Source: DASTWM01 sp035765855
Lineage (GTDB): Bacteria > Chloroflexota > Chloroflexia > Chloroflexales > Roseiflexaceae
NCBI GenBank assembly: GCA_035765855.1
Contig: DASTWM010000304.1
Span: forward strand, 1-9,743
DNA: 9,743 nt
Reading direction: 5' to 3'
Shown one piece after another: positions 5,659 through 9,743 of this stretch. Numbering within the stretch: position 1 is the stretch's first letter; the number at the start of each line of letters is the position of its first letter. The notes under the pieces were generated by a model. The model ran no database searches, had not been told where the DNA came from, and saw nothing but the letters and a program-made list of their open reading frames with translations. The position numbers were made by a program, and so were the translations under genes.

Positions 5659-6885
5659 TTATTCGCTTGATTGGATTGCTGGCCGTGCTCGCCACGTCCA
5701 GCGGTAGTCCGGCACGCGCGCCAGGAGCGTTGCGACAGCAGCCACGGTCATGCTGCCGTTGATCAGCAGTGCGTTCGGAACGCCAAGCACTGCAATCAGC
5801 AGCCCCATCTCAAGGTGTCCCACCGGTGCCGAGCCGATACTCAGCACCCACAGGCCAACAGCCCGGCCGCGTTGCTCGTCTGGCACTGCCATCTGAATAA
5901 GAGTCTGCTGAAGGACATCAAACGCGGCGGCGCAGCAACCAGTGATCACCAACACAGCGGTAGCAACCGCCAGGTTCCGCGTCAGGGCCAACCCAAGGAT
6001 TGACAGGCCATAGATGAGGAAGATCGCGCCAAGCAGCGGTTGTCGCCGCCCGCCCGCCGGCAGCAGCGCCAGCAGCGCGACCGCAATCGCTCCGCCGACC
6101 GCCACCGCCGCATTGAGCATGCCGAGCCCTTCAGCATCAGTTGCGAGCACATCCTGCGCGAAGAGCGGCAGCGCACTCATGTGCGAGAAGGCAAACACCT
6201 CACATGCGATTCCCGCAATCATCAGCATCCGCAAGGCTGGTACAGCATGTAGAAGCCGCGCCGCGTCGCGCAGGGCCTGGCGGAACGGCGGTGCCTTGCC
6301 TGGAAGACGATGCGCCTGCGGCACCCGCAGCGGGAGGAGCACAACTGCCATCAACGCATAGAAAGCCGCGACCACCAGGTAGCAGTTTGCAAGGCCAATA
6401 CGCGGGATGAGAAGCCCAGCCCCTAACGCGCCAAGCGCGCTGGCGCAGCGCGCCGCGAGGGCGATCAGCGCCAATCCGCGCAGCGCGGCCTCCCGAGGAA
6501 CAGTATCCAGAACCAGCGCCTGACGCGCCGGGGTGTCGAATACCTGCACGCAGCCTGCCGCAAACGCGAAGAGCACCACCTGCCAGACCGGCGTGTTCCC
6601 CATGCCAACCAACCAGCCAAAGATCGCCAGGATGAGCAGCGCCAGCCCGGCAACGGCCAACAGTTGGCGCGTCCGGTCGGCGCGGTCAGCGATTGTCCCG
6701 GCTGCCAACCCGAACATCAGCGACGGCAGCATGCGCGCCGCGAAGATCAGCCCGATAGCGACGGGGCTGCCCCCGATCTCCAACGCCAGCCAGGCCGTTG
6801 CGGTGCGCTCCAATCCCTGTGCGCCAGACGCAGCCAGACTCGAGCACCACAGGCGGCGGAACGCGGGCGACCGGAAGGGTGTCAT
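5659..6885 (-). CDS. MFS efflux transporter, MFS_3 (EntS-like) type
   Basis: The 408-residue protein is almost wholly hydrophobic, with a predicted 12 helices and the length usual for the family. Motif A appears as GTIADRADRTRQ (63-74) between helices 2 and 3. VFDTPARQALVLDTVPRE (~114-131) and PDEQRGRAVGLW in the C-terminal half are characteristic of the MFS_3 group, which includes the enterobactin exporter EntS and many drug or metabolite exporters. It is expected to drive proton-coupled export across the cytoplasmic membrane. No siderophore genes are near, so the substrate is unknown. The start is supported by AAGGA 6 nt upstream of ATG on the minus strand and by an extended -10 promoter ~60 nt upstream. 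The gene is divergent from the secreted-protein gene at 7118. Confidence 0.88.
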   Translation of the reverse strand: MTPFRSPAFRRLWCSSLAASGAQGLERTATAWLALEIGGSPVAIGLIFAARMLPSLMFGLAAGTIADRADRTRQLLAVAGLALLILAIFGWLVGMGNTPVWQVVLFAFAAGCVQVFDTPARQALVLDTVPREAALRGLALIALAARCASALGALGAGLLIPRIGLANCYLVVAAFYALMAVVLLPLRVPQAHRLPGKAPPFRQALRDAARLLHAVPALRMLMIAGIACEVFAFSHMSALPLFAQDVLATDAEGLGMLNAAVAVGGAIAVALLALLPAGGRRQPLLGAIFLIYGLSILGLALTRNLAVATAVLVITGCCAAAFDVLQQTLIQMAVPDEQRGRAVGLWVLSIGSAPVGHLEMGLLIAVLGVPNALLINGSMTVAAVATLLARVPDYRWTWRARPAIQSSE

Positions 6886-6946
6886 GAAGTTTCCTTCGCG
6901 TTCTCACAGGAATTGACGGCTGCACACTGAACGGCAATTGCGGGAG

Positions 6947-6955
6947 ATTATACCA
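6947..6955 (-). promoter_or_regulatory. Extended -10 promoter of the MFS gene
   Basis: On the minus strand the sequence reads TGGTATAAT, a perfect TATAAT preceded by the TGn extension. No -35 match is seen, as is usual for extended -10 promoters. Transcription would start near 6940, giving a leader of about 55 nt. Confidence 0.65.
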
Positions 6956-6959
6956 TGCT

Positions 6960-6998
6960 GATCTTCAGAGCGGTTGGCGAGCCGCCGACCGAAAGATC
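6960..6998. promoter_or_regulatory. Nested inverted repeat just upstream of the MFS promoter
   Basis: The outer arms GATCTT (6960-6965) and AAGATC (6993-6998) enclose inner arms CGGTTGGC (6971-6978) and GCCGACCG (6984-6991) with one T-G pair and a 5-nt loop. The element covers the -35 region of the MFS promoter and could be an operator for an efflux regulator, or a structured element in the divergent gap. Confidence 0.4.
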
Positions 6999-7030
6999 AC
7001 AAACGAATCACCCATGGTCAGGCCATGTCA

Positions 7031-7059
7031 TTCAATAAAGGGCGCGTTGAGCATATAGT
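7031..7059 (+). promoter_or_regulatory. Possible promoter of the secreted-protein gene
   Basis: TTCAAT (7031-7036) and TATAGT (7054-7059) are spaced by 17 nt. The -10 is a 5/6 match; the -35 is poor. Transcription would begin near 7066, about 50 nt before the start codon. Confidence 0.35.
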
Positions 7060-7104
7060 AAAGCCATCAAAGAAAGAACTGAAATACGCACAAAAGGTGC
7101 AACC

Positions 7105-7111
7105 AAGGAGG
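7105..7111 (+). promoter_or_regulatory. Strong Shine-Dalgarno that sets the start at 7118
   Basis: AAGGAGG, a full anti-16S match, lies 6 nt before ATG 7118. It decides against the in-frame upstream start at 6974, which would bury the signal peptide behind 48 polar residues. Confidence 0.8.
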
Positions 7112-7117
7112 CATGTG

Positions 7118-7585
7118 ATGGCACTGCTCAAACGAACTTCAGCGATGGGATTGGCCGGAACGATCGGGATGCTGCTCGTCGCCCTCACGGCGCAGATGGG
7201 CATGACCGGGCAAGCCTTCGCGCACGACCGTGACGACGGTGAAGTGGTGACCTACGGGCCGAACGCATGCACGGTGGTCGCCGAAATGCCGGCCTACCAG
7301 CCAGCTACCTGCGTCAAGCACAAGACGGAAATCGACGACGGCGTGACCGAGACGAAGAATAGTTATGTCACCCAGGCGACCGCCGCGACGGTGCAACAGG
7401 CCTTCCAGCCGTCTTTCCAACAGTTGCAACAAAACGGCTGGACGATGATGGAAGCCGATCAGGATCTGGAAGACCAGGAGTTTGAGTACACGTTCAGCAA
7501 AGGGCTGCGCCAGATCGAAGTCAAGATCGAGGCGCAGGAGCCAGATGAAGGCACCGGCACCGAGTTCAGCATTGCCCAGAAGTAA
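7118..7585 (+). CDS. Secreted protein of unknown function, 155 aa
   Basis: I do not recognise a family. The first 35 residues are a clear Sec signal peptide: Lys/Arg near the start (MALLKRT), a hydrophobic core, and an AFA-HD cleavage site after A35. The mature part of ~120 residues is acidic and hydrophilic. It has two cysteines, C51 and C65, close enough for a disulfide, a Gln-rich helix (QQAFQPSFQQLQQNGW) and then a beta-like stretch ending in FSKGLRQIEVKIEAQ. That helix-then-strand pattern with NGW in the turn recalls small alpha/beta exported domains, but this is inference. Translation should be strong given the AAGGAGG site. It is followed 90 nt later by a lipoprotein gene in the same direction, so the two may act together outside the membrane. 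Confidence 0.75.
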   Translation: MALLKRTSAMGLAGTIGMLLVALTAQMGMTGQAFAHDRDDGEVVTYGPNACTVVAEMPAYQPATCVKHKTEIDDGVTETKNSYVTQATAATVQQAFQPSFQQLQQNGWTMMEADQDLEDQEFEYTFSKGLRQIEVKIEAQEPDEGTGTEFSIAQK

Positions 7586-7602
7586 CGCAACAGCGGAAGA
7601 CG

Positions 7603-7638
7603 ATGCGCGCCAGCGAACGAATGTCCGCTGGCGCGCAT
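7603..7638 (+). terminator. 13-bp GC-rich hairpin between the two exported-protein genes
   Basis: ATGCGCGCCAGCG (7603-7615) pairs perfectly with CGCTGGCGCGCAT (7626-7638), loop of ten. It begins 17 nt after the stop at 7585. No U-tract follows, so it may cause partial termination or protect the upstream message, giving unequal expression of the two genes. Confidence 0.5.
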
Positions 7639-7675
7639 GGTGATTTGGCCTCTCTATCGTGAAAGGAAGTGACAC

Positions 7676-8134
7676 ATGTGGTATCTGATACGCCGATGGC
7701 AACTGCTCAGTCTCCTGTGTATTCTGCCGCTCCTGGCGGCCTGCGCCCAACTCATCGTTCCCGCCGGTACCGCCACTGACTCCGCCATGACAATCGTGTC
7801 GCCGAAGGATGGCGCAACGGTAAAAGGGCCGACCGTTCCGGTGGAAGTAGCGGTTACGAACTGGACGCTCGTGCCAGCCGGAGGGCCAGTGACCGAAGGG
7901 CAAGGCCATCTGCACTTCTTTATTGATGTGCCAGCGTCAACCGTGGAGGTCGGCAAGGCCATTCCGGCGACTGCGACCAACGCGGCCTATGTACATCTCG
8001 GAAAGGAGCCCTTGACTCACCACGATCTCACGCTTACGCCCGGCAAGCATACCATCACGGTTGTCATGGGCAATGCCAGCCACATCGCCCTTGCGCGTCC
8101 GGCCCCGCAACAAATTACGATCACGGTGGAATAG
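7676..8134 (+). CDS. Lipoprotein with a DUF4399-like histidine-rich domain, 152 aa
   Basis: The N-terminus has basic residues, a hydrophobic core and a lipobox LAAC, so cleavage before C23 and lipid attachment are expected; the protein would sit on the outer face of the membrane. Residues ~38-152 form one beta-rich domain: IVSPKDGATV start, GQGHLHFFIDVP (H78, H80, D84), then H107, HH (115-116), PGKHTITVVMGNASH (H125, H136). This pattern of GxGHxH, pGkHtl and a final H matches what I recall of the DUF4399 family; its function is unknown to me. The clustered histidines and Asp suggest metal binding, as inference. The start is supported by AAGGA 8 nt upstream. An intrinsic terminator follows at 8167. 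Confidence 0.82.
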   Translation: MWYLIRRWQLLSLLCILPLLAACAQLIVPAGTATDSAMTIVSPKDGATVKGPTVPVEVAVTNWTLVPAGGPVTEGQGHLHFFIDVPASTVEVGKAIPATATNAAYVHLGKEPLTHHDLTLTPGKHTITVVMGNASHIALARPAPQQITITVE

Positions 8135-8164
8135 CCCGGGCCGAGCAACAATCATCAAACCGAC

Positions 8165-8201
8165 AGCGCCTTGTCCCATGTGGACGAGGCGTTATTTGTT
8201 T
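8165..8201 (+). terminator. Intrinsic terminator of the lipoprotein gene
   Basis: CGCCTTGTCC (8167-8176) pairs with GGACGAGGCG (8182-8191), ten pairs with one G-U, loop of five, then TTATTTGTTT. The stem plus T-rich tail, 30 nt past the stop codon, is a standard Rho-independent terminator. Confidence 0.8.
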
Positions 8202-8255
8202 GCGGATTGGTAGAGAATCCGCGAAGACCCGCGAACAGAGGATAGGCATGCGCGA

Positions 8256-8289
8256 TTCTAACTGTACTGTTTCGTAAGGTTAGCGCACC
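8256..8289. repeat. Imperfect direct repeat, copy 1
   Basis: This copy contains CTAAC followed by CTGTTTCGTAAGGTTAGCG. It matches 8356-8386 at most positions, allowing small gaps, and lies just left of the 15-bp palindrome. Confidence 0.5.
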
Positions 8290-8295
8290 CGTTTT

Positions 8296-8329
8296 CCCTC
8301 ACCCCGGCGCGGCAGCGCCGGGGTGAGGG
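8296..8329. repeat. Perfect 15-bp palindrome (34 nt), likely dispersed intergenic element
   Basis: CCCTCACCCCGGCGC (8296-8310) and GCGCCGGGGTGAGGG (8315-8329) are exact reverse complements around a GGCA loop. The CCCTCACCCC arm resembles short palindromic repeats I associate with Chloroflexi and some other GC-rich genomes. It lies beyond the lipoprotein terminator, so it is probably a REP-like or MITE-like repeat. Confidence 0.6.
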
Positions 8330-8355
8330 CATGCGCCAATGGAATGAAACACTAC

Positions 8356-8386
8356 ATCTAACATCTGTCTCATAAGGTTGGCGACC
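8356..8386. repeat. Imperfect direct repeat, copy 2
   Basis: This copy contains CTAAC followed by CTGTCTCATAAGGTTGGCG, the partner of the repeat at 8256-8289, about 100 bp further on. The two copies flank the perfect palindrome. Confidence 0.5.
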
Positions 8387-8470
8387 GCGTCGTGGGCTAG
8401 AAGCCCGCTGTTCTCATGCACAACGCGCTGAAGCACATTCTCAAGCACTGCGCGTGACTTCTAATCATAT

Positions 8471-8496
8471 TTCGCGCAGCTTCGCGCAGCTTCGCG
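8471..8496. repeat. 10-bp tandem repeat, 2.6 copies
   Basis: TTCGCGCAGC occurs twice exactly, followed by TTCGCG. A short tandem array in the intergenic gap, with no visible function. Confidence 0.65.
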
Positions 8497-8551
8497 GATC
8501 ATGTCGAATATGCTACCAACATTCTAGAAGCGGGTTTTGCATGGAGCAGAA

Positions 8552-8597
8552 GGATACAACAAAGCGCACGGAGCAGCCCATGCTGTTCTCCGTGCGC
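8552..8597 (-). terminator. Intrinsic terminator of the inositol phosphate synthase gene
   Basis: GCGCACGGAG (8564-8573) pairs perfectly with CTCCGTGCGC (8588-8597), with an inner CAG/CTG pair set (8574-8576, 8583-8585). Read on the minus strand the hairpin is followed by TTTGTTGTATCC, a U-rich tail. It starts 25 nt past the stop codon at 8623. Confidence 0.75.
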
Positions 8598-8622
8598 CGT
8601 TAGGCAACGAATGAAAGGTCGG

Positions 8623-9743
8623 TTAGCGTTCGATCGGCGCCTTCTGGCGCGCCTGGCTAAGGCCGTTCTGGGCCACCGTCGCCGCCTGCTCGTCGATGAA
8701 CTGCTCGACCATCATGCGGCCCTGGTCGTCAGTGTACTGGATGGGCGGCGTCTTCATGAGGTAGGCCGACGGCCCAACCAGCGACCCGCCAATACCGCGA
8801 TCGAGCGCCAGCTTCGCGCAACGCACCGCGTCGATGACGACGCCGGCGCTGTTCGGGCTATCCCAGACTTCCAGCTTCACCTCGACATTCAGCGGCACGT
8901 TGCCGAAGGTCGTGCCTTCCATGCGGATGTAGGCCCACTTGCGGTCGGTCAGCCACGGCACGTAGTCGCTCGGCCCGACATGGACCTGCTCCGGCGGCAG
9001 CGCGTAGTCAAGCTGGCTGGTCACCGCGCCGGTCTTGGAAATTTTTTTCGACTCCAGCCGCTCGCGTTCGAGCATATTGTAAAAATCCATGTTGCCGCCG
9101 AAGTTGAGCTGGTAAGTGCGGTCGAGCCGCACGCCGCGCTCGCGGAACAGGTTGGTGAGCACGCGATGCGTGATCGTCGCGCCGACCTGGCTTTTGATGT
9201 CGTCGCCGATGATCGGCAGATTGCGGTCGGCAAAGCGCTTCTGCCAGTACGGCTGCGAGGCGATGAAGACTGGAATGCAGTTGACGAACGCGCAACCGGC
9301 CTCGAGAATCTGCTCGACGTACCACTTGGTCGCCATCTCAGAACCGACCGGCAGGTAGCTGACCACTACGTCGGTGCGGGTTTCGCGCAGAATCTTGACG
9401 ATATCGACCGTCGATCCGCGCGATTTCCTGACTCTGGTGGTGACGTACTTGCCCAAACCATCGTGGGTCATGCCGCGCTGCACCGGCACGCCCATGCGCG
9501 GCACGTCGGCGAACTTGATCGTGTTGTTGGGCTCAGCGAAGATCGCTTCGGAAAGATCCAGCCCAACTTTGCTGTCGACGATGTCGAACGCCGCCGAGAA
9601 CTCGATGTCGCGGATGTGGTAGCCGCCCAGGTTGACATGCATCAGCCCCGGCACGGCCTCGTCTTCATTCGCGTTGCGGTAGAACTCGACACCCTGGACC
9701 AGCGACGACGCGCAGTTGCCAACGCCGATGATCGCGACTCGGA
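8623..9743 (-). CDS. ino1: Inositol-3-phosphate synthase, actinobacterial type (partial at N-terminus)
   Basis: The minus-strand frame is open from the window edge (first full codon ends at 9741) to TAA at 8623-8625, giving 372 residues; only a few N-terminal residues are missing. It begins RVAIIGVGNCASSLVQG, the NAD-binding Rossmann loop, and continues VPGLMHVNLGGYHIRD. Further motifs are GDDIKSQVGATITHR (~179-193), GGNMDF (~215-220), SKKISK (~231-236) with catalytic lysines, GPSDYVPWLTDRKWAY and LEVWDSPNSAG. These match the Mycobacterium tuberculosis Ino1 family very closely. The enzyme converts glucose 6-phosphate to 1D-myo-inositol 3-phosphate using NAD, the entry step for inositol lipids or compatible solutes. 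A GTG at 9654 is not the start because the conserved NAD loop lies upstream of it. The gene ends in its own terminator. Confidence 0.95.
   Translation of the reverse strand, partial: RVAIIGVGNCASSLVQGVEFYRNANEDEAVPGLMHVNLGGYHIRDIEFSAAFDIVDSKVGLDLSEAIFAEPNNTIKFADVPRMGVPVQRGMTHDGLGKYVTTRVRKSRGSTVDIVKILRETRTDVVVSYLPVGSEMATKWYVEQILEAGCAFVNCIPVFIASQPYWQKRFADRNLPIIGDDIKSQVGATITHRVLTNLFRERGVRLDRTYQLNFGGNMDFYNMLERERLESKKISKTGAVTSQLDYALPPEQVHVGPSDYVPWLTDRKWAYIRMEGTTFGNVPLNVEVKLEVWDSPNSAGVVIDAVRCAKLALDRGIGGSLVGPSAYLMKTPPIQYTDDQGRMMVEQFIDEQAATVAQNGLSQARQKAPIER

Larger units (their letters stand above)
8202..8551. other. Repeat-rich intergenic region without a convincing gene
   Basis: No credible coding frame is seen on either strand between the two terminators at 8201 and 8552. 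The stretch holds the direct repeats and palindrome described separately, a small GGGCT-AGA-AGCCC hairpin (8394-8406), a second CTAGAAGC octamer (8397-8404 and 8524-8531), and a 10-bp tandem repeat. It looks like an accumulation site for small intergenic repeats. Confidence 0.6.

Noticed and set aside
6974..7117. N-terminal extension of the secreted protein from 6974
   Set aside because: It would place a polar 48-residue stretch before the signal peptide, while AAGGAGG sits 6 nt before ATG 7118.
7139..7915. 258-codon open frame antisense to both exported-protein genes
   Set aside because: It crosses a hairpin and two gene boundaries, is rich in His/Arg as expected of a shadow frame, and lacks a recognisable domain.
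8256..8496. CRISPR-like array in the repeat-rich gap
   Set aside because: Only two imperfect copies with a palindrome between them, no regular spacers and no cas genes.
9652..9654. GTG at 9654 as start of inositol phosphate synthase
   Set aside because: The conserved NAD-binding GVGNCASS loop is encoded upstream in the same frame to the window edge.

Overview
The window looks like ordinary chromosomal DNA from a bacterium of moderately high GC, most likely a member of the Chloroflexi (class Chloroflexia, Roseiflexus/Kouleothrix-like). That placement is an inference. It rests on the mix of an actinobacterial-type inositol-3-phosphate synthase, a PAS-STAS RsbR-like regulator, GT39-like membrane glycosyltransferases and C/G-rich palindromic intergenic elements. 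No rRNA, tRNA, CRISPR array, transposase or phage gene is visible.

Layout, left to right. (1) 1-2017 (+): the tail of one ABC exporter half and a complete second half. The first ends in an H-loop with Gln instead of His, and the second has an LSVGQ signature, so the pair reads as a heterodimeric exporter with one degenerate ATP site. They are joined by an 8-codon mini-ORF that overlaps both genes. (2) 2018-2100: two hairpins in the gap before a convergent gene. (3) 2101-2481 (-): a small conserved-looking hypothetical protein with a basic tail, its promoter overlapped by a perfect 12-bp palindrome. (4) 2882-4504 (+): an AT-richer GT-C type membrane glycosyltransferase behind a ~400-bp intergenic region. 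(5) 4697-5566 (+): PAS-coiled coil-STAS regulator. (6) 5659-6885 (-): MFS_3 type efflux transporter, convergent with the STAS gene, with a 15-bp hairpin between them and an extended -10 promoter. (7) 7118-7585 and 7676-8134 (+): an unrecognised secreted protein and a DUF4399-like lipoprotein, separated by a 13-bp hairpin and closed by an intrinsic terminator. (8) 8135-8622: a repeat-rich gap with a perfect 15-bp palindrome flanked by imperfect direct repeats and a 10-bp tandem repeat. (9) 8623-9743 (-): inositol-3-phosphate synthase, missing only a few N-terminal residues, with its own terminator.

The genes do not form one pathway. The common theme is the cell envelope: two export systems (ABC, MFS), a membrane glycosyltransferase, two exported proteins and the first step of inositol lipid synthesis. 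I see no clear new multi-gene system. The most unusual sequence-level signals are the mini-ORF relay between the ABC genes, the palindrome on the 2481 promoter, the folded inverted repeat upstream of the MFS promoter, the palindrome/direct-repeat unit at 8256-8386, and the recurrence of long perfect hairpins without U-tracts after genes.
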